Below are positions 56,956 to 64,000 of a stretch of 64,000 nucleotides of DNA, one piece after another (the stretch's first letter is position 1; every line of letters begins with the position of its first letter). The notes below the pieces were generated by a model that worked only from the letters and a program-made list of their open reading frames with translations, had not been told where the DNA came from and searched no databases. Position numbers and translations under genes: made by a program. This stretch comes from JBJMHZ01 sp045807125 (GTDB lineage Bacteria > Actinomycetota > Actinomycetes > JAWWOL01), in the NCBI GenBank assembly GCA_045807125.1, contig JBJMHZ010000049.1, forward strand, positions 1-64,000. The letters run 5' to 3'.

Positions 56956-56999
56956 TGCGCGAACGGTGCGCGAGCAATGCGCGAGCAGTGCGCCAGCCC
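56956..56999. repeat. Four tandem 11-bp iterons upstream of the stand-alone TIR gene
   Basis: Units of the form tgcgcgagcaN repeat at 56956, 56967, 56978 and 56989, each 11 bp long with one to four changes. The period is one DNA helical turn, so all copies face the same side. They end about 20 bases before the start codon of the minus-strand TIR gene. Confidence 0.75.
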
Positions 57000-57043
57000 G
57001 GCACGACCGACGCTACGCGGCCCCACCACCCGGGTCCAGCCCG

Positions 57044-57499
57044 TCAGGCAGTACGGAGGGCCAGCACCGCCGCCCGCTGCTCCTCGGTCTCCACCGCATG
57101 CACGCAGTGCCGGTCGCGGAGCGCCGCGACCGGATCGGCGGTGCCCGGCTCGGCGAGCGCGATCAGCGAGGCGAGGAACGTCCCCGTCCGGCCGTGGCCG
57201 CCGAGGCAGAGGACCAGCACCCGCCTGCCCTGCCGCAGCGCGGCCATGACGACCCCGGCCTGCGCGCGCAGCCAGGCGGGCTCGGGAGCGGTGAAGTCGG
57301 GGATCGAGGCCCAGTGGACGTTGCCGCGCCCCTCGAGGAGGCCGCGGTGGTCCTCGTGCGGCTGCACCAGCGCGATCACGAGATCGACGCCGTCGAGATC
57401 CTCGGCGCGCAGGTGCAGCAAGCCGGCGGCCAGCACCTCGTGGTCGCCGATCCGTACGGCGGCGCCCCGGTGGCTGTACCGCGCCACGGGCGCGCTCAC
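57044..57499 (-). CDS. Dual-specificity/tyrosine phosphatase-like protein
   Basis: This 151-residue protein carries the phosphatase P-loop CLGGHGRTG (CX5R pattern) and an upstream Asp-containing segment near WASIPDF, the likely general acid loop. It matches small bacterial dual-specificity phosphatases. It starts at a GTG that overlaps the stop of the MmcQ gene (GTGA), so the two proteins are co-translated. The substrate is unknown. Confidence 0.75.
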   Translation of the reverse strand: MSAPVARYSHRGAAVRIGDHEVLAAGLLHLRAEDLDGVDLVIALVQPHEDHRGLLEGRGNVHWASIPDFTAPEPAWLRAQAGVVMAALRQGRRVLVLCLGGHGRTGTFLASLIALAEPGTADPVAALRDRHCVHAVETEEQRAAVLALRTA

Positions 57500-57876
57500 C
57501 GGGCCCGCTCGCGCAGCAGGAGCAGCAGCCGCTCGCGCTCCGCTCTCGGCAGGCTCGCGACCACCCGCTCGTACGAGTGGTCGAGCACGTCGAGCACGTC
57601 CTCGTGCGCGACGCTGCCGTCCATGGTCACCGTGTTCCAGTGCCGCTTGTTGACGTGATAGCCCGGCCGTACGGCGGCGTGCTCGGCGCGCAGCTCGATC
57701 GCCCAGTCGGGGTCGCACTTGAGCGTCACCTCGGGCGCCCCGTCGGCAGGGTCCTCCGGCATGATGCCGAAGACCTTGCCGGCCACCTTGTAGACCAGCA
57801 CGCCCGGCCCGAACGGCTGCTCCTCGACCGCTTCCGGAAAGGCAAGGAGCACCGCGCGCAGCTCGTCGACCGTCAT
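57496..57876 (-). CDS. MmcQ/YjbR family protein
   Basis: This 126-residue protein has the CyaY-like fold of MmcQ/YjbR: LRAVLLAFPEAVEEQPFG, VYKVAGKVFGIM, VTLKCDPDWAIELRAEH and HVNKRHWNTVTMDG. Members are annotated as DNA-binding by fold, but their role is not established. It is co-directional and overlapping with the phosphatase gene. Confidence 0.88.
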   Translation of the reverse strand: MTVDELRAVLLAFPEAVEEQPFGPGVLVYKVAGKVFGIMPEDPADGAPEVTLKCDPDWAIELRAEHAAVRPGYHVNKRHWNTVTMDGSVAHEDVLDVLDHSYERVVASLPRAERERLLLLLRERAR

Positions 57877-58049
57877 CGCTCCAGTATCCGCTGCGATTCA
57901 CCGCAACTGGTTGATCCGCCCCGTGCGCTTCTGGTAGGACGGTCGTACGCCCCGCGAGGGGGCCAGCCCGGCCCCCTCCCCGACGCGACCAGGGAGGGGC
58001 GCATGCATCCATATCCCGCCCCGAGCGCTCTCTCGCGGCGACGGTAGCC
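57877..58049. promoter_or_regulatory. Divergent intergenic region upstream of the DUF1326 operon
   Basis: This 173-base spacer lies between the MmcQ gene (minus) and the DUF1326 operon (plus) and should contain both promoters. An inverted pair of ggggccagcccggcccc type (57957-57975) may form a hairpin. No gene is present. Confidence 0.3.
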
Positions 58050-58703
58050 ATGGCCGCCGACGCGGGACCCGTGACCGACGCATCGGTGGCCTACCGACTG
58101 ACCGGTCGGTTCTTCGAGCTGTGCGACTGCTACACGATCTGCCCGTGCTGGCTCGGTCAGCCGCCCGCCGAGGGCCGTTGCACCGGCGCGTTCGGCTGGG
58201 CCATCGACGAGGGCTCGGTGGACGGTCAGGACGTCGCCGGGCGGCGCGTGGTCAGCGTCTCGTTCCACACCGGCCACCGGGAGAGCGGTGGGCAGCAGGT
58301 CTACCTGTTCGTCGACGACGGTGCCTCCGACGAGCAGTACGCATTGCTCACCAGGCTCTTCACCGGCCAGCTCGGTGGTCCGCTCGGCGAGCTCGGCCGG
58401 CTCATGGGCATCCTGCTCGGCACCGACCGCACCCCGGTCGAGCTGACGACCAAGGGCGACTTCGTCACGATGACCGTCGGCCGGGCGGTGGCCGGGGCTG
58501 CGCAGGTGCTGAAGGGCCCCGACGACGAGATCACCGAGCTCGCCCACGGCCGGCTCGCCGTCGTGCTCGGCACGCCCGCGCAGGTCGGCCAGAGCTCGCG
58601 CCTGCGCATCTCGGTGGGTGGCCAGGGGCTCGACATCGAGGTGACCGGGCGGGCCGCGATGCGCGGCACGTTCAGCTACCAGGCCGAGAGTCCGACCGGA
58701 TGA
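58050..58703 (+). CDS. DUF1326 family protein
   Basis: This 217-residue protein has the DUF1326 signature at its N-terminus: FFELCDCYTICPCWLG, with Cys25, Cys27, Cys31 and Cys33 spaced for metal binding. It continues with LFVDDGASDEQYALLTRLF and a mixed beta region. DUF1326 is frequently paired with DUF2182, and that pairing is seen here (ATGA overlap). The cysteines and the downstream copper oxidase suggest a part in copper handling, but this is inference. The start at 58050 is uncertain; a GTG at 58071 is possible. Confidence 0.85.
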   Translation: MAADAGPVTDASVAYRLTGRFFELCDCYTICPCWLGQPPAEGRCTGAFGWAIDEGSVDGQDVAGRRVVSVSFHTGHRESGGQQVYLFVDDGASDEQYALLTRLFTGQLGGPLGELGRLMGILLGTDRTPVELTTKGDFVTMTVGRAVAGAAQVLKGPDDEITELAHGRLAVVLGTPAQVGQSSRLRISVGGQGLDIEVTGRAAMRGTFSYQAESPTG

Positions 58704-59488
58704 CCGCGCCGGCCATCGGTCGGGCCGGCCACGCACGCAGCGGCTGGCGGGACGCCACCGTCACGGTCGTCGTCGCCATCGTCGCCGCAGGCGCCCTCGT
58801 CGCATGGGGGCTCTCGCCCGCGGCGCACTACCTGCGCCACTCCCCGGACGCCGGGCATCCACCGGGGCCCGCGCTGGTGGCCGCGTTCACGCTGGCCTGG
58901 CTGCTCATGTCGGCCGCCACCATGCTGCCGACCGCGACCCCGCTCGTGGCCGCCGTGCGCCGCGTGAGCGCGGCCCGGCCGCGGCGCGGCGCGCTCACCG
59001 CAGCGACCATCGCCGGCTTCCTCAGCGTCTGGACGCTGTCGGGGCTCGTGCTCGCGACGCTCGACCTCGGCCTGCACGAGGCGTCCGAGCGACCGGCCGT
59101 CGAGCCGCACGTCTGGCTGATCCTGCCCGCCACTCTCGCGCTCGCCGGCACGTACCAGCTGTCGGCGCTCGCCGCCAGGTGCCTGCGCGCGTGCCGGTCG
59201 TCCTTCGGCTTCCTCGCGCGGCACTGGACCGGCGGCCGTGACGTCGCCCGCCAGGCGCTGACGATCGGCGCCGACTACGGGCGCTCCTGCCTGGGATGCT
59301 GCGCGCCGCTCATGGTGGTCATGTTCGCCCTCGGCATGGGCAACCCGGTGTGGATGGTGCTGGCCACCGCGCTGTCCTGGCTGCAGAAGCGCCTGCCGCG
59401 CGGGACCGCGCTGTCCCGGCCGATCGGCTACGCCCTGCTCGCATGGGCGGCCGTCGTGGCCGCCCCGCACGCGCTGGGCCTCGCATGA
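58700..59488 (+). CDS. DUF2182 integral membrane protein
   Basis: This 262-residue polytopic protein has about seven hydrophobic helices. It has the DUF2182 features SAATMLPTATPLV near residue 75 and SCLGCCAPLMVVMFALGMG near 197. The Cys-Leu-Gly-Cys-Cys and Met residues on helices suggest a metal (possibly copper) path. Its start overlaps the DUF1326 stop. The copper-radical oxidase gene begins 18 bases after its end, so these three genes form an operon. Confidence 0.87.
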   Translation: MTAPAIGRAGHARSGWRDATVTVVVAIVAAGALVAWGLSPAAHYLRHSPDAGHPPGPALVAAFTLAWLLMSAATMLPTATPLVAAVRRVSAARPRRGALTAATIAGFLSVWTLSGLVLATLDLGLHEASERPAVEPHVWLILPATLALAGTYQLSALAARCLRACRSSFGFLARHWTGGRDVARQALTIGADYGRSCLGCCAPLMVVMFALGMGNPVWMVLATALSWLQKRLPRGTALSRPIGYALLAWAAVVAAPHALGLA

Positions 59489-59506
59489 CCGCCGGAGGGA
59501 GGCGCC

Positions 59507-61738
59507 GTGCCTCCCGACCATGACGGCCAGTGGGGCCCGCTCACGCGCATCCCGGCCGATCCAGGCACCCTTCTCGACCCGTTCGACTCGACGGTCACCA
59601 TCACCGATACCAGGGGCGTCTTCGTCGTCCACGCCGTGCTGCTGCACACCGGCAAGCTGCTGTGGTTCTGCGGGCACGTCGAGGGGCTCTTCTACCCGGC
59701 CCTCATCTACCTGTTCGACCCGACCGCACCGCCGACCACGAAGCTCGTGGCCAAGCCGATGCCGGCCGACCTGTTCTGTTGCCACTACGTGCAGTTGATG
59801 GACGGCCGCATCCTGGTTCTGGGCGGGTCGCAGCAGGACGACGCCCCGCCCGTCGGCGGGCTCGTCTACCACGGCAGCAGCGGCGCCAAGACCGTCGCCA
59901 TCTTCGACCCGGTCAGCGAGAGCTGGAGCATCCCGTCGTTCTCGCTCACGCAGGGTCGCTGGTACCCCACGGCGGTGATGCTCGGCGACGGACGGCCCAT
60001 CGTCGTGTCGGGCCGGCGCGAGGACGGGGCGGTCGTGACCAACAACCCGGCGGGGATCGCCGACCGCGTGGAGGTCTTCTCGCCTCGCGTCGACAGCCGC
60101 CACGACGTCGGCGGAACGACGCTGCAGCTGCCCATCTACCCGGGCCTGCACCTCGCCCCGGACGGGCAGGTCTACACGACCCACACCACCTGGGGGCAGG
60201 AGATCCCCGAGCCCGCGGGTCAGCGGCTCGACGTGCACGGCAACAACACCGGAGCCTGGACGCCGGTGCCGTCGCCCGCGCAGAACCAGCGCGAGGAGGG
60301 CATGAGCGTCCTGCTCCCGGTCACGCTGCCGCGCACCGGCTCGCGAGGGCGCATCCTCCTCGTCGGCGGCGGGCAGGCGCTGGGCCATCAGCGCCAGAAC
60401 CCCGCCGTCGCCGGCCTGATGGCCCAGATCGGCGGCAACGCCCTCGCGGCCTTCACCGGCCACGCGTCCGGCGTCAGCACCAAGTCGGCCGAGATCCTGG
60501 ACACCACCGCGACGCCTCCGGCGTGGTCGGCGGCGCCGGGCACGCTCGCCAAGTCGCGGGTCAACGGTCACCTCGTGCTGCTGCCCGACGCCACCGTCCT
60601 CGTGCTCGGCGGCCACGACGGCTACAAGTGGGACGCGAGCGCCAACCAGTCCGGGGTGACCCGACCGGTCACGATGCCGTCGCTCCAGGTCGAGATCTTC
60701 ACGCCGGGGGTCGGCTTCACCGTCGGCGCCGCCATGGCCAAGCCGCGCATGTACCACTCGTGCGCGCTGCTCCTGCCGGACGGCCGGGTCATCGTCGTCG
60801 GCGGTGCCGACCCCAACGAGACCGAGCCGGCGCTCGCCTACCCCAGCAACTGGCGGGGCCGCACGTACAGGGGCGACCCCACCGGCCCCAAGCCACGCAA
60901 GAACGGCTCGCCCCTCACGCAGCTCAACCGCAAGGACTACCAGATCTACTCGCCGCCGTACCTGTTCAAGGGGCCGCGGCCGGTCATCACGTCCGTCACG
61001 CCGGCGAACCAGGTGCAGTACGGGTCGACCTTCAAGGTCTCCACCCCGCAGGCCGCCTCGATCAAGCACGTGGCCATCATGCGGCCCGGAGCCGTCACCC
61101 ATCACACCGACAGCGAGCAGCGGTACGTCGAGCTCGAGTTCACGGCGTCGGGCACCGACCTCACGGTCACGATGCTCCCCGCGGCCGAGTGCACGACCGC
61201 GCCGCCCGGCTACTACATGGTGTGGATCGTCGACGCCCAGGGCCGCCCGTGCGCGCGGGCGCCGTTCGTGCAGCTGGCGTTCCCGCCGCCGCCACCGCCG
61301 CGGGACGACTCGATCGAGTCGTGGCCGTGCCTCGTCGTGACCGTGACCATGGGGTCTCCCGATGCCGCCGAGGTCCGCCACCTGCAAGCGCTGCGCGCCG
61401 AGCTGGCGGCGGGCACCCCACTCGGTCGCCGGTTCGTCGCCGCCGTCAACCGTTGCTACTACGCGGTGAGCCCGTCCGTCGCGGCGTGGTTGCGGCACCG
61501 TCCGCTCGCCAGGGCCGCTGTGCGCGACGTCGCTGTGCGACCGGCGGCGACGGCCGTGCGGTGCGTCGATCGCCTGACGCGGGGCCTCAGCACCGGCCGG
61601 TCCCGCGCGGTCGTGCTCATCGTCCTGCTCGTGCTGCTGGCCGCCGCCGCCGCCGTCCTCTCGCCGGTCGTCGCGCTCGCACTGCTCGCGCACGTCGCCG
61701 TGCAGCGGGCTCGCCGAAGGGGGCCGGGCGATGGCTGA
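59507..61738 (+). CDS. Galactose-oxidase-like (GlxA-type) copper radical oxidase with C-terminal CFI-box-like segment and membrane anchor
   Basis: This 743-residue protein has a kelch propeller plus a DUF1929 domain. Residues matching the copper-radical site are Cys in LFCCHYVQLMDGR (about 90), the radical Tyr in RWYPTAVML (about 150), Tyr/His in MYHSCALLLPDGR (about 415), and His in THHTDSEQRYVEL (about 530). After a Pro-rich joint (PPPPPP, about 600) come a degenerate CFI-box-like region (about 607-680) and one membrane helix (about 703-730) with a basic end. No N-terminal signal peptide is obvious, which is odd for this family. It would oxidise primary alcohols of glycans, making H2O2. The start is the GTG after GGAGGGAGG. 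Confidence 0.87.
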   Translation: MPPDHDGQWGPLTRIPADPGTLLDPFDSTVTITDTRGVFVVHAVLLHTGKLLWFCGHVEGLFYPALIYLFDPTAPPTTKLVAKPMPADLFCCHYVQLMDGRILVLGGSQQDDAPPVGGLVYHGSSGAKTVAIFDPVSESWSIPSFSLTQGRWYPTAVMLGDGRPIVVSGRREDGAVVTNNPAGIADRVEVFSPRVDSRHDVGGTTLQLPIYPGLHLAPDGQVYTTHTTWGQEIPEPAGQRLDVHGNNTGAWTPVPSPAQNQREEGMSVLLPVTLPRTGSRGRILLVGGGQALGHQRQNPAVAGLMAQIGGNALAAFTGHASGVSTKSAEILDTTATPPAWSAAPGTLAKSRVNGHLVLLPDATVLVLGGHDGYKWDASANQSGVTRPVTMPSLQVEIFTPGVGFTVGAAMAKPRMYHSCALLLPDGRVIVVGGADPNETEPALAYPSNWRGRTYRGDPTGPKPRKNGSPLTQLNRKDYQIYSPPYLFKGPRPVITSVTPANQVQYGSTFKVSTPQAASIKHVAIMRPGAVTHHTDSEQRYVELEFTASGTDLTVTMLPAAECTTAPPGYYMVWIVDAQGRPCARAPFVQLAFPPPPPPRDDSIESWPCLVVTVTMGSPDAAEVRHLQALRAELAAGTPLGRRFVAAVNRCYYAVSPSVAAWLRHRPLARAAVRDVAVRPAATAVRCVDRLTRGLSTGRSRAVVLIVLLVLLAAAAAVLSPVVALALLAHVAVQRARRRGPGDG

Positions 61739-64000
61739 GCCGGGCACTCTCGAGCGGATCGGCCTGCTGCTGGCCGACGTGCTGTCGCCGCTTGCCGACG
61801 GGCTGCAGCCGGAGCAGGCGCTCGGCTTCCTCGGCCGCCTCGGCCTGCGGCTGCCCGCGACCGTCATGACCGCGCAGGTGCAGGCAGCGCTGGGCGCGGC
61901 GGCGACGGCAGCCGGGCAGCTGCCCGCGCTCGCCACCGACCTGTCGGCGTCCATCTCGGCCGATGCGGGGGGCATCGAGATCGGGTTGAAGTCCGCGCCG
62001 CTCGTCGCCAACGTCGTCACGCTGATCCGTTCGTTCGAGACGATCGGGAACCAGCTGCGGACGGCCACCGCCACCGGCGTCACCGCGGAGGCGCTCGAGG
62101 ACTTCGCCACCCACCTGCCGGAGCGCCTGCTCGACCTGCTCCTCGTCGACTACCTGGAGCGCCGCCAGCCGACGTTCGCCGCATTGCTGTCGCTGATGGG
62201 CGTCATCGAGAAGGCGACCGTCAACCCGGGCTCCATCGACCCACGGGCCCCCGAGATGATCCGGCCGTCGGTGCGCCTGGGCCGCATCGGCGACTTCTTC
62301 TCCTCGCCAGAGGGCGTCGCCGCCGAGCTGTACGGCTGGGGCGGCACGGGGTTCGACGCCCGGCTGCTGCTGGAGCGGTTGTACGGCCTGCTCACCGGCT
62401 TCGGCCTGCCCGTCGCCTGGGGCGAGGTCGGCGACCCGCCGCGCCGGGCGATCGAGTTCTTCCTGGCCGCGCTCAGCGGGACGCCCACCGGCGTCGCGCC
62501 GCCCGGCCTCGAGCTGCTGATCTACGTCGGGATCGGCGACGGGTTCGCGCTGAGCTTCCCGATCGCTCCCGGGCTCGAGCTCGACATCTCCGCGCAGGGC
62601 GCGGTCAGCGGATCCGCCGGCGTACGGGTGCAGCCGCCGGCCATGATCGAGGTCGTCCCGCCGGCCGCATCGGTGCAGGGCCAGGTGCGGGCCGGCATCG
62701 CGCGGGTCCCCGCCGAGGGGCAGGCGCTCTCCATCTTCGGCGTCGCGGGCGGCACCCGCCTGGAGGCCGGCCGCATCGAGCTCGCGGTCAAGACGGCGTT
62801 CGCCTGGGACACCGCGTCGAGCAAGGTCACGGGCGACTTCGGCATCGACGGCCGGATCGAGCGCGGGAAGCTCGTCATCTCCCTCGCCGGCGCCGACGGC
62901 TTCATCGGCTCCATCATGAGCGGGTTCGGGCTGGAGGCCGACTTCGACCTCGGCTTCGGCTGGACCGCCGGTGGCGGCATCTACTTCACCGGCAGCGCGA
63001 GCCTCGACGTCCAGGTGCCGACGCACATCACGCTCGGTCCGGTCGAGATCGAGGCCGTCACCCTGCGCGTCGGCGTCGCCGGCGCCGGGTTCCCCATCTC
63101 GCTGATGGCCAACGTCAAGGGCGCGCTCGGGCCGTTGACCGCCGTGGTCCAGGACATCGGTGCGACCGCGACGGTCGCGTTCCCGAGCGACCGGCACGGC
63201 AACCTGGGCCCGGTCGACATCGCCCTCGCGTTCAAGCCGCCGGCTGGCGTCGGCCTGTCGCTCGACGCCGGAGTGGTCAAGGGCGGCGGCTACCTGTTCA
63301 TCGACGCCGCCCACGGCGAGTACGCCGGCGCGCTCCAGCTCATGCTCGCGGACGTCATCTCGCTCGGGGCCATCGGCATCATCACCACGCACAACCCGGA
63401 CGGCAGTCCCGGCTTCTCGCTGCTCGTCGTCATCACCGCCGAGTTCCCCGGCGGCATCCAGCTCGGCCTCGGCTTCACCCTGCTCGCCGTCGGCGGCATC
63501 ATCGGCATCAACCGCACGATGAACCTGCCCGCGCTGATGGACGGCGTGCGCAGCAACGCCATCTCGTCGGTGATGTTCCCGACCGACATCGTCGCCAACG
63601 CACCGCGCATCATCAGCGACCTGAGGACGTTCTTCCCGCCCAAGCCGGGGACGTTCCTCATCGGCCCGATGCTGAAGCTCGGCTGGGGCACGCCGACGTT
63701 CGTCAGCGTCTCGGTCGGGGTCATCATCGAGATCCCCGGCAACATCGCGCTCGTCGGCATCCTCAAAGTCGCGCTGCCCGCCGAGGACGCGCCGCTCATC
63801 GTCCTCCAGGTCAACTTCGCGGGCGCTCTCGAGTTCGACAAGAGCAGGATGTACTTCTTCGCCTCGCTCTACGACTCGCGGGTGCTCTTCATCACGCTCT
63901 CCGGCGAGATGGGCCTGCTCATGGCGTGGGGCGACGACGCCAACTTCGTGCTGAGCGTCGGCGGCTTCCACCCGCAGTTCACGCCGCCGCCCCTGCCGTT
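61731..64000 (+). CDS. Large DUF6603-like protein, N-terminal part (continues beyond the right edge)
   Basis: At least 756 residues are visible. The start overlaps the oxidase stop by 8 bp (ATGGCTGA), so the two are translationally coupled. The first 150 residues are helical (RIGLLLADVLSPLADGL). The remainder is rich in alternating hydrophobic/Gly strands such as LDISAQGAVSGSAGVRV and FGIDGRIERGKLVISLAG. This is consistent with the long beta-helical or amphipathic architecture of DUF6603 proteins, whose function is unknown. No signal peptide is evident. The family call is from memory of the pattern and moderately certain. Confidence 0.7.
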   Translation, partial: MAEPGTLERIGLLLADVLSPLADGLQPEQALGFLGRLGLRLPATVMTAQVQAALGAAATAAGQLPALATDLSASISADAGGIEIGLKSAPLVANVVTLIRSFETIGNQLRTATATGVTAEALEDFATHLPERLLDLLLVDYLERRQPTFAALLSLMGVIEKATVNPGSIDPRAPEMIRPSVRLGRIGDFFSSPEGVAAELYGWGGTGFDARLLLERLYGLLTGFGLPVAWGEVGDPPRRAIEFFLAALSGTPTGVAPPGLELLIYVGIGDGFALSFPIAPGLELDISAQGAVSGSAGVRVQPPAMIEVVPPAASVQGQVRAGIARVPAEGQALSIFGVAGGTRLEAGRIELAVKTAFAWDTASSKVTGDFGIDGRIERGKLVISLAGADGFIGSIMSGFGLEADFDLGFGWTAGGGIYFTGSASLDVQVPTHITLGPVEIEAVTLRVGVAGAGFPISLMANVKGALGPLTAVVQDIGATATVAFPSDRHGNLGPVDIALAFKPPAGVGLSLDAGVVKGGGYLFIDAAHGEYAGALQLMLADVISLGAIGIITTHNPDGSPGFSLLVVITAEFPGGIQLGLGFTLLAVGGIIGINRTMNLPALMDGVRSNAISSVMFPTDIVANAPRIISDLRTFFPPKPGTFLIGPMLKLGWGTPTFVSVSVGVIIEIPGNIALVGILKVALPAEDAPLIVLQVNFAGALEFDKSRMYFFASLYDSRVLFITLSGEMGLLMAWGDDANFVLSVGGFHPQFTPPPLP

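Noticed and set aside
58676..62110. A 1144-codon minus-strand frame opposite the DUF2182-oxidase genes
   Set aside because: The plus-strand genes have family motifs, ribosome binding sites and coupling overlaps. The minus frame has none.

Overview
The window is very GC-rich DNA from a Gram-positive actinobacterium. The evidence is frequent GTG starts, AGGAGG-type ribosome binding sites, and the gene orders rplY-pth, mfd-SurA-like lipoprotein-mazG and eno-divIC-DUF501-ppx. An environmental, spore- or biofilm-forming lineage would fit, but the genus cannot be told from sequence alone. Both ends cut through genes: a subtilisin-like protease on the left and a large DUF6603-type protein on the right.

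1-3.1 kb: start of a secreted S8 protease, then housekeeping genes for ribosomal protein bL25, peptidyl-tRNA hydrolase and a YbjQ-family protein. 3.3-34.6 kb: a large exopolysaccharide region. It holds a priming sugar-phosphate transferase, three paralogous secreted clan GH-A (GH26-like) hydrolases, an RCC1-repeat lipoprotein, a flippase, two chain-length regulators whose cytoplasmic kinase folds have lost the P-loop, two sulfotransferases, a GT2 glycosyltransferase, a kinase-fold protein, a Wzy-type polymerase, an ALG13/ALG14-like split glycosyltransferase, and two giant secreted proteins with beta-propeller, malectin and PKD domains. The set suggests a sulfated, secreted polysaccharide. One hydrolase carries a c-di-AMP (ydaO-yuaA) riboswitch in its leader. 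Three small interlopers (DUF1918, MerR-DUF433 and a phosphoesterase) lie at 26.9-28.8 kb.

34.9-47.6 kb: core genes mfd, a SurA-like lipoprotein, mazG, eno, divIC, DUF501 and ppx. They are followed by a decayed TetR tail, an ArsR-SRPBCC regulator with an apparently leaderless, self-controlled promoter, a family 5 uracil-DNA glycosylase and a type II NADH dehydrogenase. 47.6 kb: a tRNA gene with anticodon UAA but a short, class I variable loop.

47.9-57 kb, directly beyond the tRNA: an accessory conflict/defence region. Four tightly overlapping minus-strand genes encode a TIR protein, a MoxR AAA+ ATPase, a vWA-like protein and a 1011-residue protein ending in a CHAT-like domain without the catalytic cysteine. 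This is a variant of the vWA-MoxR-VMAP ternary systems. A second stand-alone TIR protein follows, preceded by four 11-bp iterons, with a secreted Ig-fold protein between them.

57.0-64 kb: a MmcQ/tyrosine-phosphatase pair, then a plus-strand operon of DUF1326, DUF2182, a galactose-oxidase-like copper radical enzyme with a C-terminal anchor, and a DUF6603-like protein. It looks like a copper-oxidase maturation and display module.
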